Positions 13,501-23,754 of a stretch of 64,000 bases of DNA are shown one piece after another. The position numbers and the translations under genes were made by a program. The stretch spans positions 4,526,001-4,590,000 of the forward strand of contig OX387606.1 of NCBI GenBank assembly GCA_947568835.1, in the 5' to 3' direction. The notes below the pieces were generated by a model. That model ran no database searches and had not been told where the DNA came from. It saw only the letters and a program-made list of their open reading frames with translations. Position 1 is the first letter of the stretch. Every line of letters begins with the position of its first letter. This stretch comes from Protonemura montana. Its lineage: Eukaryota; Arthropoda; Insecta; Plecoptera; Nemouridae.

Positions 13501-16500
13501 GCCGTCGACGGCGGCAAAGACTCGCTCAGTATGGCAGCACGAGTGGAGGGGGAGACAGTCAAAGCTCCCGGTAAGTAGCGTGGGCAACTACAGCTCGTGG
13601 GCATTCGTTCGCCTGGTTTGTGATAGAAAATTGAGGCAAACTCCGTTTAAATATAATGTGGCAGTATGACTTGGTTAAACACACTGCATTGATGCGTCAA
13701 AAAGATCATTGACATTTTTGAAGAGGACCTAGGGAGTGAAATATAAGTCCTTAGGATGCCATGCAAAGGCAATCAATAAGCAAATCATTTTGCCACCCAT
13801 TCAACATGAACTGCTTATCTTCTGCTTCTTAACCTGCATTAAGGGTTGGATTTCAGTGGTCCATTAAGAATTAATCAGTATGTTAATTTGATATTTGCTT
13901 AGCAACATCCAATCAGAAGATGTTTTTTGTTTGTTTGTTAATGGTCCAACTGACCACTGAAAAATCGGCACGTAGTCTCTATGAGTGTTTTGATTATGAC
14001 TTTGCTGCGCTCAGGTCTATTGGCGGTATCGAGCTACGCGCCATGTCCTGACGTGCGCTGTGTGGTCACGCCCGACCTGAAAGGCCCCGCCCAAGGGAGA
14101 GAAGGCACCCTGCTGTTTGTCGACCTATCCGGAGGACAGTCTCGATTGGGAGGGTCCGCACTGGCGCAGTGCTACCGGCAGCTGGGCGACGAATCTCCTG
14201 ATCTAGACGACCCGCAGGCATTTGCGAGGGCGTTTGGCGTAACACAGACCCTCATCAAGGGTAGGACTAGACTTGCATTCATTAATTTTTCTTACCTCTT
14301 TTCTAACCTGTCTAGCAGTATTTTACCATAGAACAATGGTGTATATTACTAAAAAAAAAGCCAGTTAAATTGCAAAACTTACTATGCTAGTCATGTTTAT
14401 AAGCAAATCATGTTGATAGAAATTAAAAGATTGCTAGATTGCAGTGATCGCTAGATGTAGAACTAGAATCAAAAGATTTCAGAGATGATCCCTAGGCGTG
14501 CAGAGATCTTATTTTAGTTGGGATCATTGTTTGATCTACTAGACACAGTTTTGTTAACATTGACAATTAGTTTATGATAAGTCAAAACATACGCTGAAAA
14601 TAATGAGGAAACGTCTAATACGAACAGAAACCGAGTCTCACGTTGTCCCCCAACCCCCAGATGGTGCCGTGTGGGCAGGCCACGATGTCAGCGACGGCGG
14701 CTTGATCGTCTGCCTGCTGGAGATGTCGTTTGCGGGCCTAGCAGGTCTGGATGTGGACATCGAACACCGCCCCGATGCCGCACTGGACGTGCTCTTTGCC
14801 GAGGAGCTTGGCTGGGTTCTGGAGGTTCCAGCCGAGCGTGCAGCCGCTGCGCTGCAAGCGTTTTCTGCCGCAGACGTTGCTTGTCACGCTATTGGACGGA
14901 GCATTGGACACGGCTTGCAATCCACGGTGAGTAGCCTGAGACCTTGGAGGGAAACTAGATTTAGCTTTGTTATCAGTTGCATAAGTTAATTTTTTTTAAT
15001 TGCCCAGTCAGGGATTTTTAGGACCTTTTTCGAAGCTCAGTTGAAAGAGATATTAACAGGTGATCTCAGTATTTCAGTATGTAATCAAGCTGGCTAGTAT
15101 CACTGACTGATTAATCTATCAATAAATAGTAATGTTATTTAATTCATAATTGTGCCAACGTTTTTTATTAATGCCTTAGTGCAGAGCGCCAGCAGCAAAG
15201 TTATTTCTTACATCACCAGGTTTCTGGATAAGTTATGGTCTCTCCCACCATTTACTGATTTTCAAATCAATTTCTTTTCCCATATTATCGGTGACTTCCC
15301 TCTCTTTTTGGCTGACTGTCGACCTCCTTTCCCTGTAGGTGGAGGTGCGCGTGGGTGGCATCGTGGCACTCTCCAGCGTCGTTCTGACGCAGCTTCGCGT
15401 CTGGGAAGAGACCAGCTGGCGACTGGATGCTCGGCAGGCGACGCCCGAGTGCGTCCGCGCAGAGTTTGATGGCATCGCTCGACGGAAGCCCCCGCAATAT
15501 CGGCTCACGTTTGAGCCTAGCCAGCCACCGCTGCCTCGTGCCGCTCCTGACAAGGGTAAGCGTCGGAATCAGGTTATCTACCATCCGTCTTAGACTTTGA
15601 GATCAGTTAGCTGCAGGGTCAGCTAGTTTTTAGATTTAACCTGTTAGCTTTGTGCTAAAAGAACTGCATGAAATTTGGTTGAATCTTTCTGGCTTAGTTT
15701 TTAATACTCAAACCCAGCTATAATATTTCATAAATCTACCCTCACCATTCCTCAATTATAAATTAATAAACTACTCATCATAAGGTAATAAAACATATCA
15801 CTACAATCAGGACTTTAAAAAAAAAAATATTTATTATTTATATAAAAAATTAGAAGCAGTCCTGTAGATGTCGGTACCAACAATTTGTCGACCAAGGTCT
15901 TTCTTAAGAATAAAAGTCCATAACAACAGAGCACAACCGTCAACTACGTCACAAATTTTAAAAAATGCACCTAATTCAAAATCGGTCAAAGTTATGCTTT
16001 CAGTAACGGGACAAGATTGGAAAAATGTACACCTTAAATACAAGGTTATTGTTTCTCAATTATATTGCTGGATAATCGTGAGGGATGGCATCTATTTCAT
16101 AACAACGTGTTTTAAAATGGAAAAAATAGTGTAAAATGGGATATAAATATGGAATATAAATATGGAATTATGTCGACAAGACTCCAATGTAGTGAGCTTG
16201 TGACCGAATCCGGCAATGTTTTGAAAGCTCCGCGGGTGGCGGTGCTTCGCGAGGAGGGCTCTAACGGTGACCGCGAGATGTCGGCCGCGTTGTTCAAAGC
16301 CGGCTTCGAAGTCTGGGACATCACCACACAAGACTTGCTCGACGGCACCATCACTCTGGATGTATTCCGAGGTCTCATCTTTCCGGGAGGATTCAGCTAT
16401 GCAGGTATGCAGCCGTGCTGGCCCGGAATGTTTCCTTTCAAATGTATGCACTGATGTCACAATTACTATTTGATTGGTTTTAGCTCTGAGAGTTTTTTGC

Positions 16501-18996
16501 AATTTCATTCAAGGTATGAAATAAAATTGCCGATGAATTAGCGATATATCCGAAAGCACGAAGTATCTATCCGAGTGATCGGACATTTCATTGCCGATCG
16601 AGAATTGTAGAACTTAAAATAAACTTAACATTTCTCTTGCTTGTTTCCAGATGTGCTGGGCTCAGCCAAAGGCTGGGCCGGCAGCCTGCTTCTGCGGCCG
16701 GAGCTTCGTGCCCAGCTCGACGCTTTCCGTGACCGTTCAGACACGTTCAGCCTTGGCGTTTGTAACGGCTGCCAGCTCATGGCATTACTGGGATGGGTGG
16801 GCTCATCGCATTCAGGTACCAACCCTTTTTGCCAGGTCCAGCCCTGCCCTGCCCCGGATAGCGATCATATAACTTTTTTTTTAGAGATCAGTACTACAAT
16901 TATCTCAGTTGCTCCCAGAGTTAATGAACATTATCTAAAGAGATAACGTTTGTGATCTCAAATAAATAGTTACATAATCATGACCTACGACTACCAACTT
17001 GGGGTTCTTCAGTTAAGTCGGAGTCTTGGTACTAATGTTAGACTGTTAAACATCCTGTTAAAGGTTTGTTCAGGCAAAAATGACTAGTGATTAAAAAATT
17101 TATTTTTGTTGTTTTTGCAGACTGGCATATGCTCAATTTATCTGTATTCTATATTAATGGTTACCTCAACAATTGATGTACATTTATCGGCATTTTAGGA
17201 TTTCGGGTAGGTGCTACAGCTATATAGTGCTGCTGACTCATTTGCTCAGCTGAGCATTTAACATTAAGCGCTGGGACTCAGACTAAACCATAAATCACTA
17301 ATTTGAATCATCTAGCTTTCCTTCCTTTTCAAGCAATTTATAGCTATTCAAGATCATGCATTTCTTAGCTATTTTATTATTTTTCTACTTATTTTATGAG
17401 CTTTATAACTTATTATAAGACATATGATTATATTACGTTACAATACTTTTATTGATATGCATGCTTACAAGAATCTGCCAAGAATCCTAGTTCTCTGAAT
17501 GAATTGCTTTTGACATATCTTACAAACAACACATTTCTGTAATCATTGAAGTTTGGTCGATCTATTCAATTATTAAGAATCTTTCACAAACAATCAAGAA
17601 TAAAAAACCAATAGTGTTTCACACCTTCTGTGTGAAACCTTTAATTGAGTAAATACTAAATACTTTTCATAATTCCACCCACGTGCACCAAATCTAGTTT
17701 TTATAGACTGCAGTTGTAAACTCCTCGTCTGGGATTGTTTACAGATGTTCGTGAGTCGAATGCTGATGTGGTTCCGACTCCGAGTGCCGTACTGGCTCCT
17801 AACAGGTCTGGCAGGTTCGAGTGCCGATGGTCAGCGGTTCGAATCCAGCGCAACCCAGCGCTCATGTTGCGGGGGATGGACGGCTGCGTACTCGGGGTGT
17901 GGTCTGCGCACGGCGAGGGTATGTCGCATCGCTCGGTGCTTGAAGATATTTGCAACTGGCTCCAACAGCAGTTGAAATCCAAATTAGTTATGAGTTGTTA
18001 CTAATTTCCTGTCAGTTATACCTGTTGTATCATGGCCTTTTCAAGTTGCTTTCTTTAGAAGTGAAGAAGTAAGTAGCTGGCCTTTTCTTTTCTCGTAAAC
18101 ATTCTTAGAGACAATTTCCCTCTAACAGTAACATAGTTAAGGACAAGGAGTACAGTTCCCTTTCATTCAAGACCAAGTTGCGATGGTCACTCATCGTTCT
18201 CTGAGAAGTGATTGATATGTATGCTCTTTAAAGAAGACTCCCTTAAAATCTAGGCCTTGCAAGTGCAACTTAAGCTTTGGTAAAGCCAGTAGCAGTATAC
18301 ATATTGATTGTCAAGATATTTTTTTAGATGACAGTAAAAGCATTTAAAGAACTGTTTTCTTTATTTGCGCCGCAGGACGGTTCTCGTTCCGCGAGCCTGC
18401 AACGCTGGCTGCGCTCGAGGCGGCCGACTGCTGTGCAGTGAAGTTTGTTGATGATGACCGCCGACCAACGGAGGCATACCCCTTCAACCCCAATGGCAGC
18501 CCTGGTGAGCTCATTTCTCCTGATATGCCCGATTGAGCTACAGCGACTGAGCTCATGTTGAAACAGCATGAGCCTAGCTCACTGCTTCAAGCCTATAAAC
18601 ATCGTCCTTAATTTTTGGTTACTTATTTATTTATTACAAAAAACTTAAGATAGATACACTATTCTGCTAGATTCCTTTTGTGATTTAGCTTCTTTGCACT
18701 TAACCTTCAGGGGCTTTCATTCTTGTTTTGCGACTCTGATCTTCCTTCTTTCCTCCACGTCACTCTATTTTCAACGACATATCTCGGTATCTAAATACGC
18801 CAAATCTATACACGTTGCAGGCGGCTTGGCAGGCGTATGCTCAGCAGATGGCCGGCACCTGGCAATGATGCCGCACCCAGAGCGTTGTGCAGAGATGTGG
18901 CAGTGGCCATGGGCGCCCAGCGATTGGGCTACCCGTCTTGTCTCTCCTTGGCAGCGCATGTTCCAGAACGCGTTCGTCTGGTGCTGTGACAACTAG
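1531..18996 (+). CDS. PFAS: Phosphoribosylformylglycinamidine synthase (FGAM synthase), 20 exons
   Basis: This cytosolic enzyme of de novo purine synthesis converts FGAR, glutamine and ATP to FGAM. Exons: 1531-1799, 2365-2669, 2984-3120, 4252-4364, 5536-5789, 6501-6761, 8529-8756, 10287-10510, 10774-10899, 11378-11614, 12246-12371, 13390-13570, 14015-14260, 14661-14926, 15339-15555, 16228-16404, 16651-16815, 17745-17918, 18376-18504, 18821-18996. All junctions are GT-AG and keep phase; they sum to 4011 nt (1336 aa plus stop), close to the human 1338 aa. Visible landmarks are the N-terminal domain, DLAQSNSEHSRHWFFK, FTAETHNFPTG, the PurM-like YRIGVGGGAASS, DVKCSGNWMWAAKLPGEGAA, and the C-terminal glutaminase with GVCNGCQ (Cys about 1160) and PHPER. 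The ATG at 1531 gives MSVVHLY, matching the family start. An upstream GTG at 1468 is in frame but unlikely. Introns carry a MITE and a hAT element. No frameshift was seen. Confidence 0.97.
2168..2188. repeat. Poly(C) tract in PFAS intron 1
   Basis: An uninterrupted run of 21 C. Similar runs lie at about 22589 (C) and 19691-19707 (17 G). Such tracts vary in length and are error-prone in assemblies. Confidence 0.9.
4381..5013. mobile_element. MITE-like element with about 50-bp terminal inverted repeats (PFAS intron 4)
   Basis: The left end (GCCTGAATTACACGGACACA...) is matched by the reverse complement of the right end for about 50 bases with one or two mismatches. The flanks are CTA on the left and TTA on the right, so a 3-bp target duplication is possible but not exact. 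Inside, the minus strand holds an open stretch (4474-4734) beginning with a W-T-R-E pattern. This recalls the Myb/SANT-like domain of PIF/Harbinger elements, so a Harbinger origin is a guess. There is no transposase. Confidence 0.75.
6987..8367 (+). mobile_element. hAT-type non-autonomous transposon, copy 1 (PFAS intron 6)
   Basis: This 1381-bp element runs from TAGAGCCA to TGGCTCTA. It is flanked on both sides by the 8-bp target duplication CCAATAGG (6979-6986 and 8368-8375), the duplication length of hAT elements. A near-identical copy lies inverted at 49271-50647. Many TTCGCG and GGTGTTATGG subterminal motifs are present. No intact transposase is seen. A decayed tail with a SVDAERFF-like pattern on the strand opposite to this copy recalls the C-terminal dimerisation region of hAT-like transposases. 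Confidence 0.9.
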
Positions 18997-19211
18997 TGAC
19001 AACATATCACGTTGGCTTATAAGATATTTTATTTTCTACTCCGTTTGGAAAATGTTATGGTCGTGGCGTGATGTCCATTGTACATATAAACGACTGCTCT
19101 CTGATCTGTAGGTATTACAGGCTCATTGTATGCCTTTGTTTTTGCTGATAGTTTGCTTGAAAGTTATTAATGAAACCTAATCCAGTTTCAGTATAAGCTG
19201 TACCAATAGTT

Positions 19212-19217
19212 AATAAA
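19212..19217 (+). terminator. Polyadenylation signal of PFAS
   Basis: A canonical AATAAA lies about 215 bases past the PFAS stop on the coding strand, a normal distance for a 3' UTR. Assignment is by position only. Confidence 0.6.
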
Positions 19218-20394
19218 TGAAAGATAATTGAACAGATTATTGTCTAAAATGGAAATAAGTGCGTCTGCTTCGAAAAATTAGACGTGCATTTCCACTGGGG
19301 GTTTGGATATGTAATGATGAGTAAGTTTTCTTCCTCAAAAATATAAAGATGCCAATTATGGGTGTAGGAGAATGGAAATGAACATCCTTCAAGGTGTAAT
19401 ACACTTATGGCATTAATTAATCCAACATGAATTGATTGCTGAAAGTGCCTGGTAATTTGGTGATTATTAATTATAAGATAGGAGGTAAATTGATTATTTT
19501 CACATTGTACTCGTGCTTCCAAGAAAGGAAGAGTTAGAATGCTTGTGAAAAAGCTATACTGCTTTAGCTGCATTGATTGTCAAAATATGCCTTACAAGGT
19601 CTTATTTTTACATTTTTACAAAGAAATATGGCCATCAAAGCGTGATCTGAGGTATGGAAACTAAATCAAAATTAGTTAAAATTGGGTGTAGGGGGGGGGG
19701 GGGGGGGTATCGATGCCATCACCATAAAACCATAGGGAGTTCTTAAATTTTCTGAAGGTATGCAGTGTCTATTTGTTGGTTGTTGATTGGTTAAAAAATA
19801 TAAGGAGGCAGAGATTTTAGGTAGCAGAAATAGTAATATGGTTAAAAAATCATATGACTATTAAATGTGTTAGTTGCAAAGTTGCTAGTTGTAAATGCAC
19901 TCCCATCGTTACACTTATTTACTAATAAAATGAGGAATTGATGAAATTTACGATTACGGTTGACGAGATGAAGGTGGAACTGATGCAAATATACTACTTA
20001 AGCGTTTTATATTTTTTATTTATTTATTTTGAACAACAATTTGTACATCTATTTCCTAGCTGTAAATCTAGATTCTAGTTATATATTAAGTAGTAAGGTG
20101 GAACAAACGATAGGAGCATGGTAAGTAGAAGAGATACAACTTGCAATCGAGGTGGAAAAGCACTGTCAAGTTTACATAATTACTAATTACAAGCAAAATC
20201 ATGATACAAACTGCGAAAGAGGCATTAACAATTATGGAAGCACCGAAAGTGGAACAAGCGGAACGGAAAACCGCATTCCAATAACGTGGAAAACAAATTT
20301 TATCGGGTCAGTCAAGTTAGCCCAGCCCAGAAACGAATATCAATTCTGATTGTCTCAAACTATTGTACTAATTATACACCATCAACTCCGAATT

Positions 20395-20800
20395 TTGCAC
20401 CCCTACCCAAAACCGAGATAATCGCATTTGTAGTGGGCTGGGCTATCTTAATGACAGCCCAACCCATTCATCGGCCGGAACTGGGATCAGGCTCATAATT
20501 TTGCACCAATTTTGCACCATTTTGTACCACCAATTACAAATTTTGCATCCCAAAATTACGGAGTCCAAACCCAAACGTTAATTCATAAATCTTATTGTGC
20601 AGTAATTTTGCACCAATTATGCACCAGTTGCGAATTTTGCACCATCACCCTTCACGAGATAAACACAGTTTAAGTGGGTTGGGCTGACAACGCCAGCCCA
20701 ACCTAAGGTCAAAATGTAAAATCCTTTGTGCAGTAATTTTGCACCAATTATGCACCACCAATTGCGTATTTTGCACCATCACCCACAAAGCTCGAGTGCG
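20395..20800. repeat. Degenerate tandem array built on TTTTGCACC with a conserved hairpin
   Basis: AATTTTGCACC-type motifs recur at 20395, 20497, 20604 and 20737, each followed by further TTGCACC or ATGCACC copies and a CACCC-like block. Two units also contain a hairpin with loop. The clearest is GGTTGGGCTG (20677-20686) pairing with CAGCCCAACC (20694-20703). The earlier unit has the same stem with one change (about 20434-20465). The period is roughly 105-135 bp. Function unknown. Confidence 0.7.
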
Positions 20801-21300
20801 GCACGCGCCAACGTTTTCCCCTGCTGCGGGGGGTTGGGGGTCCTCGAGCCTTCGCTCGTGGGCCTGTGGTCTCTTGAATTTAGTAACAATGCAGTTTATT
20901 TTAGTTTATTTTAGGAAAATAAATAAGGCAGTTTATAAAGTTATAAATAATGAACTGAAAATTAATCTGGGAAAGTATCACGTCTTCAGAATGTTTCGTT
21001 TACCTGTGAAAACTTTGAAGCAACTCGTGGTACGCGTGAGTGCCACGGGACTGCCTATACTTACGGTTAATCCAACCATGACAAGTTTCAACTGAAATAA
21101 TCGTCTAAAACGAGGCGAAAATTTGTCTCTTCGTACCAGGCGAGCAGCCGACAGAAGAGTATCGCCTAAAACTGCCGCATCGCTGTGCAAAGTGACGTCA
21201 CAACAAGTGCTCGATCGACCCCACCTCGTGGTATCGAACTACTGAAGCTCGGCTCCCATTGGCTGACCGGTTTTCGAAGTGGATCGAAGTGATAAAAACA

Positions 21301-21336
21301 ATGGCGTCTACGGCTGCTATCACGGCTGCTGATCAT
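21301..21336 (+). CDS. Candidate orphan first coding exon (12 codons)
   Basis: ATG opens 12 codons (MASTAAITAADH) ending at an excellent donor, CAT|GTAAGT. A CCAAT-like motif (CCCATTGGCTG, near 21250) lies just upstream, so this looks like a promoter plus a short first exon. It ends in phase 0 and does not join the GPCR exon at 23755 in a way I can support. No partner exon was found. It may belong to a transcript with small or distant exons, or be chance. Confidence 0.3.
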
Positions 21337-22114
21337 GTAAGTTAGCTTGAGACAAATCAGTGTCTCTCAACGAGTCAATGGAACGCAGAAGAATATTAAC
21401 CTTGAAAAGGTTCTTAAGTATAAAGACTGATTCCATTTCCTATGTAGCTAAGCGTATACGAGGTTCCAGTCATAGACTATAGGTATATATGTTCCAGCCT
21501 CCTTGGCTGTGACATAAGGAGAAAGGACTATTTTTTTTTATCTATGTACAATAGCATATCCCGACCAAATCCCGAGCTCAGGGGACTTTATACTGTGACT
21601 ATGTTTTCTATACCCAGGGCTCGAAAAAAACATACTTGCTTATTGTACATTGTGTTCAATATTCTTAAAAAGAAGGCTGAATTACAAAGCCGCTAATTTA
21701 CACGGTGTCTACGTTCTCCTTGCCCCATTTCTACTGAAAACTTTGTAGTTGAAGAATTTAGTAAAGAAATTAAGCATCAACTTACTCGGTGTGACATAAA
21801 GCTGAAATTTGGAAAAATAATGTGCCTGACACATTGACACAACTCATGTCATGAATCCAGACAAATTATGTTAATCGTACGACCTACAACAAAAATGTCA
21901 AAAGAATGAGTTCTCGGAAAATAAAAATAAGAAATTACTGGCGAATTACGGAATTATTTTTTAGCAATAACACGCAAAATTTCCAAAGAGACCAAAGCAG
22001 CGTTTTGGCGATAAGTAAAAAGTAACCACCACTTCACTTATGAATCAAATATGGTTCAAATAATTATATTGGTATGAGAAGATAGTTAATCGATTGCGTA
22101 CAATAACACCGAAA

Positions 22115-22590
22115 GGTTTGGCGTGTTGGAAACACCGGTTCTCATGAGATCACCGAAGTTAACACTGCGCAGAATCCGATATTCCAATATATAATCAGGT
22201 ATTGGATGGCCGATGGGTGACCACTAAACACATGACCAGTTCGATTCGAGAGAGAGTTGGAGAGATGAAAGTTAATACAGCAACTTCACCCTCCTTGCTT
22301 ATCAAAATCCCGACAGCATGGAGTTTTGAAGGAATCCTGTTGACCGCGCTGTATACCCGTCCTTTGGAAGGGGAAGGGACGTTAAGTCGGTGGTCCGCTT
22401 GGTGCCCTTCGACAGGAGTAAGCTACGTGACGGCACAGGGTTTTCCCTCCTCCCTTCTAGGCTACGTTAGGTTTTTCATCATCTTCATCATCATTCACTC
22501 ATTCACCGACCCCATCAGACCAATGCAGTAGCCAGTTGTTAAAACGGTCCGTCGTTAAACCCCACTAATAAATCAATCAATCAAGTTTCC
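22115..22590 (+). mobile_element. 5S-rRNA-derived SINE, copy 1
   Basis: The head resembles 5S rRNA: a GATCACCGAAGTTAA block (box A region) and a TTGGATGG/GGGTGACC block (box C region), here split by a few inserted bases. A body shared with the copy at 36355 follows, including GGGACGTTAAG, ACAGCA and a CTCCTCCCTTCTAGGCTA block. It ends in CGTTAAAC plus AATAAATCAATCAA. The layout is that of SINE3-class elements with an internal pol III type 1 promoter. Confidence 0.85.
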
Positions 22591-23578
22591 TCCCCCCCCC
22601 CCCCCCTCCACCCTAAAACCAGTATTATCACAGTTTAATCGAAATTAGCTCCAAGTACTTGCGGTTTCCAGTAATAAGACATTTTTTGTTGATCGCAGTA
22701 AAACTATCATATTTTGTGAGTCATGATATAGAATTCTTTTAAAACACGCGAGCGATAAAACTGAAAGCAAGTCAGTGTCATGTTGTGGCACTTAAAGTTA
22801 GATATGTAATTTTTAAATTGCTGTGCGTGCTTTAAATAATATCAGAAAACAGTATAATAGATAAAAACTCGTACGGTTAATTAATAAAGGGTTTTACGCC
22901 ACATTCTATCAGGATTGGGTTTGCCATACATTGGCAGTAACCATGTTGTTAGTTGTTCACTAACGCTTTGAACATTATGGCCAACTCGGTTTCGGCTCAA
23001 CTGTGCGTCGTCCTTCTTACTGGTATGTAAATGCAAATTTCGAAAATCACTTAATTTTGTTTGGAATATTCTGACCACAGGACTGCCGTTGTCTACTGGC
23101 GTACTACAGGAGCGCCAGTGACCCCAGAGGCCCAAACAGTTTCAAGGCCTAATAATTTAAAATCACACACGATAAAGACTATTTTGTAAAGATTTCATTT
23201 AGCGATGTGCCATCTAGCTTTACCTATTTCTGGCATTTAGAGCGCTCTTTAAAAGTCTTGCAAAATGTGCAAAATTTAAAAATTTTGCATGCGGTGGTAA
23301 ACTGAGGAGTAAATGGTTTGAGACTATTTTTAAGAAATCACATGGGATAAACATTTTGGCACTCAAGCTCCCCCGCCCCCCTCCCATACAACTACAAGAA
23401 ATAGCCATGTGGATTTGAATTTTTGGCCCTAATTTCAAATCTGGCAAACGTATCAAAGCATGCTTTTTACATGGCTCTTGTTTTGTTTACAAGACTATTG
23501 AAAATGGTAACAAAATATCAACACTACCTGATGGTTTTTAGACTCATGTCTACTTGATTTATCCTTAGCACTAGTTTT

Positions 23579-23672
23579 AACAAAAACTTTTTGAAATGAG
23601 TTTTGAATGCTAAGTAAAGGACTTAACTTACATTACTTAGCATTGAAAACCCATTTCAAAAATAGTTTTTGT
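23579..23672. repeat. Imperfect inverted repeat forming a hairpin of about 95 nt
   Basis: The left arm (AACAAAAACTTTTTGAAATG..., 23579-23617) is complementary, with a few mismatches, to the right arm (23634-23672), giving a stem near 38 bp and a loop of about 16. The motif ATCAACACTACC occurs outside both arms in the same orientation (about 23518 and 23674). A palindromic MITE or a small-RNA precursor are both possible. Confidence 0.65.
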
Positions 23673-23754
23673 TATCAACACTACCATTTATATAAAATTA
23701 AAGGTTTAAATTACAAATAAAGTAACGAGTCCTAGCAACTCAATATTGCGTTTT

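Larger units (their letters stand above)
18997..23754. other. Intergenic spacer between PFAS and the GPCR
   Basis: No supported gene beyond the orphan exon candidate at 21301. The spacer holds the PFAS poly(A) signal, a 17-base G run (19691-19707), the TTTTGCACC array (20395-20800), a 5S-derived SINE (22115-22590), a poly(C) run near 22589 and a long imperfect hairpin (23579-23672). The remaining AT-rich sequence shows nothing I can name. Confidence 0.7.

Noticed and set aside
16149-16227. Extension of the PFAS exon upstream of 16228
   Set aside because: The frame is open but breaks phase with the previous exon and has no family similarity; the TTTTGAAAG acceptor fits both.
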